Assembly: GCA_943735955.1 (NCBI GenBank)
Contig: OX030959.1
Span: 1,646,072 to 1,710,071 of the forward strand
Direction of reading: 5' to 3'
Origin: Piscicola geometra
Taxonomy: Eukaryota; Annelida; Clitellata; Hirudinida; Piscicolidae
DNA: 64,000 nucleotides
Below the pieces are notes generated by a model, which saw only the letters and a list, made by a program, of their open reading frames with translations, had not been told where the DNA came from and did no database searches. A program made the position numbers and the translations under genes. Of the stretch, positions 12,940 to 33,600 are shown piece after piece. Each line of letters opens with the position of its first letter. Position 1 is the first letter of the stretch.

Positions 12940-14442
12940 ATGTATTTATACACGATTTTACCAGATCAGGTATATGGACTTTGTTTTTTTGAAAATTTTT
13001 ATCAACAATTCAAGCTAAGAAGAGTATACATCTTTTTTATTTTCAGACTTCCTACAACCAGAATATTCTTCCGAAAAATATTTTCACAATCGAGCTGTAT
13101 AAGCCAAAGTTTAAATCATAACCGACAAATTTCAACCACAAGATGTCTATCTGCAGGACACAGTCACTGGAAGAACATCAAGGAAACCAAGTCTATAAAA
13201 GATAGTGAAAAGCAAAAGATTTCCACTGCAATCGTCAGAAAAATTGCTGTAGTCATCCAAAGTTAGTTTTTTTTACAAAATATATATTATAATAGTCCTT
13301 AATAATAATCTTAATGTCTTTTAGTGGAGGGAGGTCAGACTGATCCGAAGCTCAACAGCCAGTTGGCCAGAGTGTTGGAGGAAGGCAAGAGCAAGGAAGT
13401 TGCCATGACAACTATGATGCAGGCTGTGCAGAGAGCTGTGAGTTGCTTTGAGATAACAAATTGTTAAGCACATTTTGCAAAAAAAATGCAGTTTCTATGC
13501 ATCAAGGCTAATAAAATGAATATAAAACATTTAAAAAGCTTCTTTTTTTTTTTAGAAAGAAGCCAAGATCAGCAAGGGACCTCAGGTCTATATTGAGGCA
13601 AAGGCATTTGTGGGCTGTTCACTGATCATCGAATCGTTTTCGGACAAGCAGAAGTGGTTCAAGCAGAGCATCCAACACGTCCTCAAGAGATACAAGTGAG
13701 TTCTGCACCAACATTATAATAATCATCACCATCATTATCCTTTATGCACTTTTAAATCATCATCATGATAGCCGCTATAATAATATAAATAATAATACAC
13801 TATGATCTTCATCATCACCAATATAATCGTCACATTCCTTATTCTCTTTACACCTTTGAATCATCACGATGATAATAATCATCATCATGACCATCAAGTG
13901 GCAGAGTGGCAGACGCAGGCTCGTGCAAGCACATGTTCGACTTCAAGGGAGTGGTCTACGTGAATGCCGCCATCGACAACCTCAACCTCGACAAGGCCCT
14001 CGAGGTGGCCGTGGAGGCGAATGCCGAGGAGGTGGTGCAGGAGTTTGATAATGATGAGGAGGTCTTCAAGGTGAGTGAGGAGTATTTAATTATTTAATGA
14101 AGAACATATTATTGTAGATGCATCAAATAGAATAAAGTTTAAAGATTAAAATGTGAATATAACAATTTGAAATGAAAAAATGATCTTGAAGTTCGTATAA
14201 CAGTTTAAAGCATCAGTTAACCATCACAACAGTTTATATGCGAAACCAAGGAGCTGCATGAAGTGAAGAAGGCTTTGCAGGCGCAGTCACTAAAGCCGTA
14301 TGACGCGAGACTGGAGTACCTTGCCAACACGACAGTCACGTTGTCAGCCGAGGAGATGGAACTGAGCTCGATGCTGGTGGAAGAGTTGTTGGCTGTCGAA
14401 GGCACTGCCAATGTCTTCCACAACATTGTCTGTGCACTATAA
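12940..14442 (+). CDS. TACO1: Translational activator of cytochrome c oxidase (TACO1, YebC family)
   Basis: Mitochondrial member of the YebC/PmpR family; in animals it is needed for translation of mitochondrial COX1 mRNA and so for complex IV. Five exons join in frame: 12940..13261, 13325..13437, 13556..13695, 13899..14070 and 14233..14442, ending at TAA, for 318 residues against about 297 in human. The start carries a basic, hydrophobic N-terminus (RLPTTRIFFRKIFSQSS) fitting a mitochondrial import signal. Family hallmarks follow: AGHSHWKNIKETK, EGGQTDPKLNSQLARVLEE, VYIEAKAFVGCSLIIES, HMFDFKGVV and a C-terminal VTLSAEEMEL. A possible acceptor (TTTTCAG, about 13046) lies inside the first open frame, so an extra intron and another start are possible. 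Exon 4 could instead begin at 13905. An AATAAA signal follows at about 14475. Confidence 0.95.
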
Positions 14443-14552
14443 CATTGTTGTATGTCGAATATTTGCGGTTTGTAAATAAACAAAACAAGATTTCATTATT
14501 TTTCTTACAAAAAGGGATTAGAGAATTCAAAGAGTTTTTGGTTTGGTGTGCT

Positions 14553-14987
14553 TTAATTGGAAGTTGGAGAGGCATCAGTGCTTGAAGGATTTTGAATTTC
14601 TTGGTACAGCTCATACAACTGGCAAACTTGCTCGTCATTTAGTTTATCCAAGTCATCCTCTTTCAACATCAATCCAAGGTGTTTATTGATGGCTGACTTT
14701 CCTAACTGGCTTGAAAGTGTTCTAGCATATTCCTAAAGATAAAAAAAACTGATGAATATTAATGTAATAAACATTAAATTATAATTTGAATTTATTTGAA
14801 TAATGGCAAAACTAACATTCCATTCTTTGAAAAATGTCACTTTAAATTGTGGTTCTGCATCCTTGTGTCTTTTGAATTCATCTTTGACATACCTGTCGCC
14901 AAACTCTTTCAACTCTTCAGGCAAGCCTCGATGTAACTTCAAAATGGTTTTGTACAGAATACGACCCCTTGAAGACGAGTTAGCCAT
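14553..14987 (-). CDS. SDHAF3: Succinate dehydrogenase assembly factor 3 (SDHAF3/ACN9)
   Basis: LYR-type mitochondrial matrix protein that helps mature the iron-sulphur subunit of complex II. Two exons: 14987..14817 (57 codons, donor AAT|GTTAGT) and 14732..14553 (acceptor TTTAG|GAA, stop TAA), giving 116 residues, close to the family's usual 115-125. Family signatures are clear: LYKTILKLHRGLPEELKEFG, DRYVKDEFKRHK, FFKEWN, then EYARTL and a C-terminal LNDEQVCQLYELYQE. It converges on TACO1, with only 110 bp between the two stop codons. It is followed on the same strand by CFAP70, whose 3' end is 139 bp upstream of this start codon, so its promoter must be very compact. Confidence 0.96.
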
Positions 14988-15125
14988 GGGACTGACCGCT
15001 AAGATCTATAAGTTTACTTTTAGTTGATGAAATCTAGGTTTTAAATAACGAGGCGTTTAACTGGAAACGTTTTGTACTTAATTAATACAATTTTTTGATA
15101 GAAATAAAACGTGTATTTAAAAAAA

Positions 15126-22984
<7,859 letters not shown>

Positions 22985-23099
22985 TTTGGAACCTTTTAAA
23001 GCATTGCTATGGCAACCGATTTGAAAAAACGCTTCATTAAATCAAAGAAAAATGTATTCACAAAGAGAAAAAAAACCAGTTAAATTAAAAAAGAAAAAA

Positions 23100-23248
23100 C
23101 TATTGTTTATTATTTTTGTTTTTATCGAATTTTTGTCTTTTGCTTGACGCTCCCATATCTTCCTTTCTTCTTTTGACTCCATGTTTGGGACCAGCTGTGT
23201 GATGAAAGGAAATTCAGAAATACATGAAAAACCCGCATCAATCAATCG

Positions 23249-23336
<88 letters not shown>

Positions 23337-23357
23337 GTCAATCAGTCAATCAATCAG

Positions 23358-23425
<68 letters not shown>

Positions 23426-26400
23426 CCAACAATCAATCAATCAAGTGCATTTGCATAGCGCTTTATGTTAAATTCATGAGCCAAAAGCTTCCTAATAACC
23501 GCATAGACCATAGAAATAGTTCAATTACCCCCCCTCACACCATCATGCCAACTCACAAATGTTGACAAAGGGTGGCATGGTGAGGCCAAACGACAAGGCA
23601 ACTTTCTGCAGGTCAAGGTCTTTCACGTTAAAAATGTTCTTCTGGGCATGCGTGACGTACGAGCGGATGTAGCTCTTGTACGCCTCCTTGGCAGCGTTGT
23701 GGATGTCAGGCACGGTGTACACCAGCTTCTCCAGCTGACATGGCGGTATTATAAGTATAATATTAAAGTAATATTTTGAAGAATAAATATTAAAACAAAA
23801 AATGAAAACAAAATCAAAAAGTATTCAATATGCACTCGTGTCTTAATGGCCATCGAAATGATTATTTGTAGAAACAATATTTATTGGTCCATTGCAGTAT
23901 ATCGGCTTCCTCAAACGCAACGGTACATAAAACAGTAAAAAGGAAATCGGCGTTAAATGCACATAAAAGTACACATAAGCACACAAAAACACAAAAATAG
24001 ACATACAATCACACAAACACATACAAGCCCAAGAACAAACACACACACGCACAAGCACCTGTGCCTGGATGGACGTCTGCTTCTTGAACTTGAAGACGTA
24101 CTCATTCAAGAGGACTCTGGCCTTCTCGAGGTAGAAGAGGAAGGAGACCTCGGTGGGCGTCAGAAAAAGCAGGGCGTGTCCCGTGCCCCCTATGCCCCTC
24201 GCCGTTCTGCCCACTCTGTGGATGTACTCCTGTCGTATGTGTATGTGTGTGTGTGTGTGTGTGTATGTGTGTGTGTGTGTGTGTATGTGTGTGTATGTGT
24301 GTGTGTGTGTGTGTGTGTATGTGTGTGTGTGTGTCTACACGTGCGTTGAGAATCACATACATTAAGCGAGCGAAAATAATTTAATTTATTTAAAGATCAC
24401 ATTCATATTCTGGAAGCTCCCTAAAAGCACACACAGTGGGGTCAGAGGGGGGGTCGAACTGCACGATGCAGTCGATGGCAGGGATGTCGAGGCCTCGGGC
24501 TGCCACGTCAGTGCACAAGAGGGTCGCCTGCGAGGCCTTGCAGAAGCGGAAGAAGGTCTCCGTGCGACTGGACTGTTTCATTTTGCCCTGTGGTGGTGGA
24601 GCATGTATGTGAAAGATTGGTGGAGATGGAAGTGATGGATAGTGAGTGGATGGCTTGCGTGGAACTAACGTGGATGCATGAGACGGGGATGTCGATGTAG
24701 TTGAGGAGACGGTGGAAGAACTTGACAGCCATGCACGAGGAGAAGAAGACCATCACCTGGAATCATCAAGATTGCTTTGTACGAAGGTTCTATGTTTAAG
24801 TCAAATACATCTCGAATATATTTATTTAAAATTATTTATTTTCACAACAGAATTTCGTGTAAGTGGAGAAAGAATGGCACCTTTTTGGTTCGATTCTTCT
24901 TGAGGAACTTGAAGAGGATCAGGAAGCGTTGTTCCGAGGGGCAGATCAGGTAGCCCTGAGCAGTGGTGGTCACAAGTCAGTACAGCAAGTGTCTCAAAAA
25001 AAAATTTCTGATCTATACCCTTCATGAAAGCAGCAACCTTGTACCATCCAACACCAGCTGCTGCAATATCCACCCACCCCACCACACAGCCATCCTTGCA
25101 CCACCACACCACCTTTGCACGACCTACCCACCCATGCCATCACACCAACCCCCCACTCACCCATCCATCCTCCACCCACCCACTCACCACACCAACCCCC
25201 ACCCACCCACCACACTAACCCCCCACCACCCACCTGCTGCAGTCCATCCACAGTAGCCTCCTTGTGGGCGTCGTCAACACCGATGTAGATGTGCTTCTTG
25301 AGCGAGATGCGAGCCAAGTCTTCTGTCTTCTGCGTCTGTGTTGCCGAGAACAAGACAGTCTGTCTCTTCTCTGCATTGTGGTGTGGTGGTGGTTTGTATG
25401 CTTTCTTGTATGTGGGCAAATATATTATATGGATTTTTGTATGTATGTATGCCTGCTTGTATGTATGAAAATATAATATGGATATGTGGATGTATGCCTT
25501 GTATGTGTACAAATATAAAATGTATGCATGTATGTTTGGGTGTATGCATGGATGTATGCAGCACGACTGACTGGGCAAGAGCTTGATGATCTCCTTCATC
25601 TCCTCCTCAAAGCCAACTTGCAGGATACGGTCAGCCTCGTCGATCACGAGACACTGCAGGTTCTTGTAGAGGAAGTTGTTGGTGTTCTTCAAGTGGTCCA
25701 TCAGCTTGCCTGGTGTTGAAACCAGCACATTGATTCCTTTGGCGAGTTTTTTGGCTTCTTCTGCTCTGTTCGTGCCTCCCATCACCAGGCCGTATGTCAT
25801 GTTGTGGAACTTACAAAGGTCGCGCAGCACTCCGTACGTCTGCATGGCCAATTCCCTGGTGGGCGAGATGATGATGGCGCCTGTGCCGTTGCGTGCTTTG
25901 AAGCCTAATCGATCCAGCAAATCAACCACTGGAATCAAAAAGGCCAATGTCTTACCACTGCCTGTTTTTGCAGCTGCTAAAACGTCTCTGCATTGAAATG
26001 ATAGTTATTTTCAGCTTTTGATAATATTATATCTATAAATGCTATAATAAAATAGATTTTATAATTTTTGAGATAATTTTTTACCTTCTTTCAAGAAGAT
26101 GTGGAATGGACTGAGATTGAATTACAGTCATCTCACTGAAACCCATCTCCTTCACACCTCTCAGTGTTGTGTCGCCCACATAACCAGCCAAGACATCAAA
26201 TGATTTGTTTTTCAAAATCAGAGCCCCCAAATCACTCTTTGGAACTGTTTTTATTGAAAAAAATAATTTCAAAAGCTATATTTTGAAACAGATGAAATTT
26301 ATTTTTACTTTGGGATTCACAATCTTGTGGTAATTCTTCTCTCAGTATGTCATTCTCAGAGTCTGCTGATGGTTTCAAATTTAAAATATTATATTATACA

Positions 26401-26836
26401 TCTAAAAAAGGTATAAAAATTCCTATTCATAAAATGGTGAAATATTCTTTTTAAAATTAGCTGTAAGATAATAAATGAAATGCTTTAAAAACCTAATTTA
26501 TTCATTTTAAACCAGAATTAAAGCACTGCCACAAAACGATAATAAAAATCATAGGTGTGATATTCTTAGAAGAGCTAAATTAATTAGAAAAAATTGTTAT
26601 CTAAAAGTACTTTGGAGTAGCTCAATCATCAAGTAATTTTTAAAATGGATTTTTTTTCCATAAAAAGTTTTAATTGATATATAAATTCTCAAAGATTCAC
26701 TATATAAAACACTAACAAAATTTAGTTAAAGGCTAGGCAGATCTTCAAAGACACAAATATAATGAAGCACATTGGAAATTGTACCTGCATTTAGATCAAT
26801 ACTTAAAATGAGAGTATTTAAGGAAGTTTCCTGCAT
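23100..26836 (-). CDS. DDX18: ATP-dependent RNA helicase DDX18 (Has1)
   Basis: Nucleolar DEAD-box helicase of the Has1 family, required in pre-rRNA processing for the large ribosomal subunit. Eleven exons fit in frame: 26836..26785, 26362..26309, 26244..26085, 25987..25572, 25370..25234, 24955..24881, 24756..24670, 24587..24435, 24229..24059, 23734..23557 and 23194..23100, giving 525 residues. Motifs: AAKTGSGKT (Walker A, about residue 95), [24 protein letters not shown] (DEAD box), [13 protein letters not shown] (SAT), [11 protein letters not shown], and [20 protein letters not shown]18-specific tail features are [30 protein letters not shown] and a Lys/Arg-rich nuclear C-terminus. The N-terminus is short compared with vertebrate DDX18. 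It starts 45 bp from the divergent MXRA7-like ATG and ends 115 bp before the CFAP70 ATG. Confidence 0.97.
23239..23445. repeat. (ATCA)n microsatellite in the last DDX18 intron
   Basis: About 50 tetranucleotide units, with a few G substitutions near 23337-23360. It fills most of the final DDX18 intron. Its repetitive Ile-Asn-Gln-Ser reading frames are not genes. Confidence 0.97.
24240..24336. repeat. (GT)n microsatellite with GTAT breaks
   Basis: GT tract with regular TATG interruptions, in the DDX18 intron between the exon ending in SDPT and the one starting EYIHRVGR. Confidence 0.9.
25060..25233. repeat. CCACC-rich tract in DDX18 intron
   Basis: C-rich, G-poor imperfect repeat (CACCCACC, CACCACACCA) ending directly at the donor of the exon at 25234. 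On the coding strand it is a GTGGGTGG-rich intron start. Confidence 0.8.
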
Positions 26837-26881
26837 CACATCACTGTTATAATCGTCTGCATCCAAGGATCTTCGACCAAG
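26837..26881. promoter_or_regulatory. 45-bp divergent promoter core of DDX18 and MXRA7-like gene
   Basis: The two start codons face away from each other with 45 bp between them, so the promoters or 5' leaders must overlap. No TATA box is seen in the gap. Confidence 0.55.
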
Positions 26882-27364
26882 ATGGATCTCTTTGTTATTG
26901 CTACACTAGTAGTAATCGCCTTTTTCACAGTTTTGTCTTACTGGTTGATCACATTGAGAAGCAACTCAGATATGAACTTTTTATGGAAAAATTCAAAGAA
27001 AAGAAGTTCTCGACAGATCATTAAAAGTTATTGTTATCCAACTAAATTATTTAACTTTATATTACCATATTATAAATTATAATTTTATGTTTTTAATTTA
27101 TAATAAATTAAAAACATAAAATTATTTTTCAACTCAGATGAGCTTTTTAATGATTCAACGGTAGAAAAGTACAAGAAAGGAAATGATGGGCACTCTTTCG
27201 GAAGCTCAGGAGACATTCAGGTTGGAAAGTTATCAGATGAAGAAGAAAGAATGATCTGCAAGAAACAAATGGAAGAAATCTACACACTCTTGAAGAATCA
27301 GGAAGACAAGTTTGATATAGATTCCGTGGCTGATGTTGAAGACCAACTCAAGTATTACATGTGA
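26882..27364 (+). CDS. MXRA7: Small single-pass membrane protein, MXRA7-like
   Basis: Two exons: 26882..27026 (donor A|GTTATT) and 27138..27364 (acceptor CTCAG|ATGAG, stop TGA), joining in frame to 123 residues. The N-terminus is a hydrophobic segment of about 20 residues (FVIATLVVIAFFTVLSYWLI) acting as signal anchor, then a basic stretch (KNSKKRSSRQ). The C-terminus (KLSDEEERMICKKQMEEIY, TLLKNQEDKF, VADVEDQLKYYM) matches the conserved C-terminal helix of matrix-remodelling-associated protein 7 as I remember it (EELEEEQRVQKEQLAAIFKL). Human MXRA7 has a long Pro/Glu-rich middle that is missing here. Molecular function in this family is poorly known. It converges on POLR1A, with 309 bp between the stop codons. 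Confidence 0.75.
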
Positions 27365-27673
27365 AAACATCTATATACAAAACAGCAATTGCAAGATATA
27401 TTTATTTAAGCCTTACATTTTAAAGTGAATTCGACATAAAAGCTTTTACAGTTTATTAATGAAGACAATTTCAAATTGATATTCGCATCATTAGTAGCTT
27501 ATGAGAATTTGATTTATACCACTAACATTAATTTAATACAGACTTTTGTGACTATAAGTTAAACTATAACTAGTTTTATAAACGTCAAAAGAATTTAAAA
27601 TGGAACACTACAATTCATCTAGCAAAGAATTGAAAAATAATAAATTCTTTTAAAGATTTAATTTCATAGCATG

Positions 27674-30600
27674 TTACGAGACGGGGACAAGAATGTCCGA
27701 AAAGCCTGTGCCGGTCTTGATAGGCTTTCCAATCATGAGGCAGGCTGATGGCGAGTCAAAAGTTTCTACGCCTCCTGTAATCAAAGAGAAGTGCTTTAGT
27801 ATGATGCGTCAAAGCAATAGATGAATAGGACCTCGAAATTGAGAAAAGATGTTAATTTAGTTTTGTGGGCAAGTTAGCTCAAGGCACAACCTTCGTGGAT
27901 TATTTTCTTGAGTGCTTGCAGGGCTGATTCGAAAGACATCTTTTGTAAGGGCGAGGCATTGTTGTCCAATCCGAATCTGTTGGAGAAGGTGATGCTTAAA
28001 GCATTTGAGCACTTGTTTATGCTTAAGCAGGCTATGTAAACAACATTGTAATTGGAAAAGAAATATTGAGTGAAGTATATGATGCAGCAAACCTGTTGAA
28101 CGCCTTGAACTGGCCTTCGAACGTCATGTAGTCAGCAATCAGCGACAAGTGACGGTAGTCGACGTCAATGCCATAAGCCTTGAACACAGACCTTATTTCC
28201 TGCATTGGTGGTCGGTTGGTGAAGAATGAGGCGTGAGAAAACCAGGTAGGAAACAGACTCTATTTATGCTTAAAGATCAATACATGAAGTAGGTAAATAG
28301 AGTGGATTTATGCTTGAAGACGCATTAAAATTGAACGTCTCAAAAAGAGCATACCTCGATGATGTTCTGTACGGCGGCTTCAATGCCGTATGTGGTGGCG
28401 ATCGTGTGGATATCGTTCGTGTACAGCTGGTCGACACACAACTTGTCTTGGTATTTGTAGACTTCCTGTAGAGATGAACGATAAGAAGATTGGCACTAAA
28501 ACGACATTAAGTAATACGCGGATTTTCAAGGGTCTTTAAAAGCCATGCAAGCTCAAGACGCTTCTCAGCCTTGAAACTCGTCCGGGTTTACTCCACGTTA
28601 ATAATTCTCGTGGTTGCATTGTATTGTACTGTACTATCAAGTCGATGAAAGGAAGCAAGAGGTTCGGAAGAGGAGGAGCACCTGGATGTTGAGGCCTTCG
28701 ATCTGGAGCTTCTTCCTCAACGGAGTGCCACACTCGTCTGCCTGCTTCCTCGCTGAAGCGAACATGAAGGCTGGAGAGTTCTTGTTGTCTATCACCTGTA
28801 CGATTATGATGATGATGGTGGAAAGGATAATGATGATGTTTTAACTGAAGACAAAAAGACTCGAAATAAGCCCTCAAAAATATAAACATTGTTGAAAATC
28901 GATTTTATTTAAGACCAGTCTAAACCATGAATTCACGAGCCAGCGTGTAAAAAGCAATGCAGACAAACGTCACCTTGATCATGCCCTTGCTGATGCCAGG
29001 CACTTGGTTGATGACGGTCTTCCTCAGCTCGGTGTCGACGACGCTCTGCACGTCCATCTCCTTGCTGAAGTTCGCGAACTGGAGGAGCGAGGAAGAGAGA
29101 CTTATAAGCTATATTGTCCTTATTTATTTCTATTATAAATTATTTATTTATCCTCATTGTTATTTCATTTTCTATAATTGAGTGGTCTTGAAGCTCGACG
29201 TTGTATTGAATTGTATATGCTACAACTTCAATCAATACGTTGTTGCATTTTACGGTCTTTTGATTCTTATGCGAATTTAGGCAAGGTAGTGAGTCACCAT
29301 TAGGACCACTTCGATCCAGTTGTGTTCCTCAGCGTCGAACGAGTAGTCAACCACGTGTTTCATGCTTTTGACTGCCTGAAGGTAAAGAATGGAGGAACGA
29401 TATAGAAATCAATTTTAATTTGTGATTCGGAATCGAAGAATAGAAACCAAAGTAAACGCTGATAAGATGGCCAAGATTGCCCCTCACTTCGAGCCTCCTG
29501 AAGTACTCGGGACACTCCTCAAGCACGCCTTTCGAACTCTTTTCCACGCTATCTTTTTTGCTGATACCATCCTCCATCTTCATCTTCTTCGAGGGAGGGC
29601 TCTCGTCTGCAAGGGTGATGAATCAATGTTAATGATATAAATGATGCTCAGACAATAAAGATTTTAGTTGAAGAAAGTCGAGATGAGAGTTGTCTGCATG
29701 TGATGAAAAACAATTCGAGTGCAACAATGCATTGCAACTTGGCTACCCCACCTGTTGGGCCGTCTTCAGCAGAGCTATCAGCAGCAGCAGCATTTTTCTC
29801 CTTTTTAATCTCTGTTTCATCATCCATCTTTTCAGCACCCTCTGCCACCTCCTCCCCATCACTGTCAACCTCGTCGTCATCATCTCCTTCATCTGCATAG
29901 ACCTTCAATGAGTGCATCGAGGGGTTTGAGCATCCGATGTTATATACAAAAGTATGATAAAACTCAGAATTTTAAAAATCTGATTTTCACAAAAAACAGA
30001 AACCTTATCTTTTTTTCTCGACAAGACCACTTCATTGTCGTTGTCTTCATCTTCGGAGTCACTCTTGTCATCTTCACCTGCCACCACATCCGACTTGCCC
30101 TCCCCTCCTCCTCCTCCTCCTCCAACCTCATCCATCATCTTCTTCGTCGAAAACTTCTTGGCGACCAAAAGTCTTGGGAGGAAATGTTTCACATTTTGGT
30201 ATTTAATAAATAATAAATAACTTTTAATAAATAATAAATAACTTTTAATAAATAATGAATAACTTTTAATAAATAATAAATAACTTTTAATAAATAATGA
30301 ATAACTTTTAATAAATAATAAATAACTTTTAATAAATAATAAATAACTTTTAATAAATAATAAATAACTTTTAATAAATAATAAATAACTTTTAATAAAT
30401 AATAAATAACTTTTAATAAATAATAAATAACTTTTAATAAATAGTAAATAACTTTTAACTACGAATTCACAATGAACTACAAACTCACCCAGAAGCTGAC
30501 AACTCAATCTGGTGTTTGGCAATCGCCTTGACAACCTGTGTGTAAAACATTCTTTGAATTGTTATATTCATTTAACATGCACAAATCAAAAATAAAACAT

Positions 30601-33600
30601 TTTTAAGAAAGCAGCATCAACGCCACCACCACCCTCATCATCATCACAAGCATCATCATCAGCACCCTACCTGAGCGATAAAGCTCCTCTCCAGGTACTT
30701 GAGGACTGCCTGCTTACTGATCTTGAACTCTGAGTCGTCAGCCACTTCCACCCGTAAGTGATACTGCCTCGATCCGTCCCTGTGCGTGTATGTGTTGCTG
30801 TGTACGTATGTGTTGCTGTGTACGTATGTGTTGCTGTGTACGTATGTGTGTGTGTACATCTTGTGTGTGTGTACGTGTACGTGTGTGTGTTGTGTGTGTG
30901 TATGTACGTGGATGTGCGTGTCCGAGTGTGTAATTTCATAAATTAAAAGACGTTACAAACTTGCAGATGAGTTCTCTCACGAAGACTTTGCTGATAATCT
31001 GTGAACAACATTATAAGACCATCAAAAATAACCCTTTACAAGCAACCAAACCGAACACATCACCTACTAGAGGTCAGACATGGACGATTTTTCATTCCCG
31101 GTCCCGTCCCGTTCCCGAAATTTGTTTTCCCGTCCCGTCCCGTTCCCGCAACTCGATTCACGGTCCCGACCCGTTCCCGAAACTTTTTTGTTTTTTTATT
31201 CATTTTCGCTGCCGTTTTCACTGGTCCCAAACTTGCTAGTTCTAACATTTCTTACAATTTATTATTTGAAAGTCAGAGAATATTTCTTTTAATAAAATAA
31301 AAAAAACACGATTTAAATTTCAAATATTTATTGAAATGAAAGTATTGAAGTTAGTCATTGTTTTTGAATAATTCAATCAAGTCTTTATTGCTTTTCACAC
31401 GGGTTAAACCGTTAAGAGTTTCAGCTTTCAAATGAGATGATTTTGGGTCTGAAGTTAAACGACCACATATTGAAAAATTCCGTTCACAGGGAATATAACA
31501 TGCAGATATGCTAAACAAAATTTTGGCTACTTCTTGTTGTATTTTAAAATTGCTCATTTTACTCCAATAAAATAAAACATCTTTATAATCTTCGATTTTT
31601 TTGGGACGTAAATGTGAATATTTGTACAATTCATCCTCTTCTGAATTTTTTTCTTCGTTCATTATTATTAATTCTTCAATAATGATAGAAATATGTTTTT
31701 TGACAACATTCTTATTCTCCACAACTGAAAATACAAAATCATTCGTATAATTTGTTAGTATAATAATTTTATTATAATTTTTACGTTATAAAATCAAACA
31801 TAATAGGTCTAAATAACCATCATTTGTTTTTTTTCTCAACGGCACTGCAGCTTGGTCTGGCTGTACAAAATAGAATTAAATTTTCTCTAATGAAAGTCTT
31901 GGTATTTATTTCTTTTCTATCCTAAACTTTTTTCCTATTATTCTTTCATACTGGGGATGCAACAGACATGCTGTTATATGAATGAGATCTATGGCATCTT
32001 TTCTTTTGTCGAAATGATCAACTGAGCAATCATTTGGAAATTAATCATTCAAATTCAAAGTATTAATTTATAAAATTAAAATAATATAACTGACCATTTT
32101 GATTTCATCTGAAAAGTTTTCATCCTCACCCATTTGTTCTAATCTCCCTAATCTTTGGACTCACCATAACAACTTCAAATGTAGTGTTGGAGATTTCGAC
32201 ATTGGCAATGGTGGCTTCGTTACACATTTCTATTGCATTTAATACTTATTTTAAGTACGGAGTATCGATGAAATAAAGATTTCCATACTTGAAAGTTTGC
32301 TGAAAAATCATTGTTAAAGAATCCAATCCCAATAACTGTTATTCCCGTTTTTCCCGTTCCCGATTTAAAAGTTGATTCCCGTTCCGTTCCCGTCCCGAAA
32401 ACCTATTCCCGGTTTCCGACTTTTCCCGTCCCGAAATTAATTTTCATTCCCGTTCCCGCGGGAGTCCCACCAAACACCACATACCCTCTCCAGGGGAATC
32501 CGATGCAACTTCCTGCTCAACCTCTCGACCTTCTTCTCCAGCTTGGCACTGGACTTCAGCAAGGGCACTTCCATCATGGGCGTCTTGATGTCTCTCGATG
32601 CGACCATCAGGATCTCCCTCAGCCTCGGGATGCCTAACGTGACGTTCATGGCTCCATGCCCGGCAAAGTGGAAGGTGTTGAGCGTCATCTGCGTCGTCTG
32701 CTCGCCTATCGACTGGTGTGTCGAGGGTGTCGATGATGATGAAGTGAACGTAGGTGATTAGAGGTACAAAGAGGAAGAGGAAGAAGAAGACAGGTGATAG
32801 AATTAACGAGAGTAAATAAAAATACGAAAAGGAAGGAGACAGACGAATGAACAAACAAACAGTGGCAGCAAGGATTCCAACGGCCTCTCCTGCCGTCACT
32901 TGAGCCTGCAGGAAGCGGCTGTAGAAGAGCATGCGCACGTCGTCGTCGCTCAAGCCTTCCAAAGACTTGCTCGTCATGTCTGTCCTGTCTTGCCGCTTCT
33001 GTTGTGTTGTGGTGGTGGTTGATGGGGTGTTATGGTTGTTGTGGTAGTTGTTGATGTGGTTGTTGTAGTGGTTGTTGTAGTGGTTGTTGTGGTAGTTGTT
33101 GTTGTGGTTTTGTGGGTGGTTTTTGCTGCTGCTGTGGCGTGGTGAAGTGGTGGTGGTTATTGCTGTGGTGTATGCTTGCTGTTTCTACGAAAAAAAAAAT
33201 AACACAAAACCAACACAAAGCTCCAACACACACACGCCCACAACTGACAGAGGCGTTCTTTCCCTCGATGAAGAGCTCCACCTGGCGGAGGAATGCCTGC
33301 GAGGCTGCATGCATCACGCCCTTCAGAGGGTGTTTGGTGCGGGGCAGGTGCTTCCTGGAAAGCCTGTTGACGGTTCTCTCCAGGTTAACAACCACGTGTC
33401 TTCATTATCGCCATCAGCATCATTATTATCATCGCCATCATCATCATGATCATCATGATCATCATCAGTACTCACTTGCTGAGTTGCTTGTCGTTCAATG
33501 CTTGGAATCTCTCCTCCACCCTCTCCATGCACCACTCATCCTTCTTTCCCGGGTGTGCCGCTCTCACCTTGTTAAAGAACAATGAAATTGAATAATCACT

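Noticed and set aside
30905..31010. Clean POLR1A exon borders around the short exon [12 protein letters not shown]
   Set aside because: Phase to the next exon ([12 protein letters not shown]) could not be settled between two acceptors, so no border is claimed.
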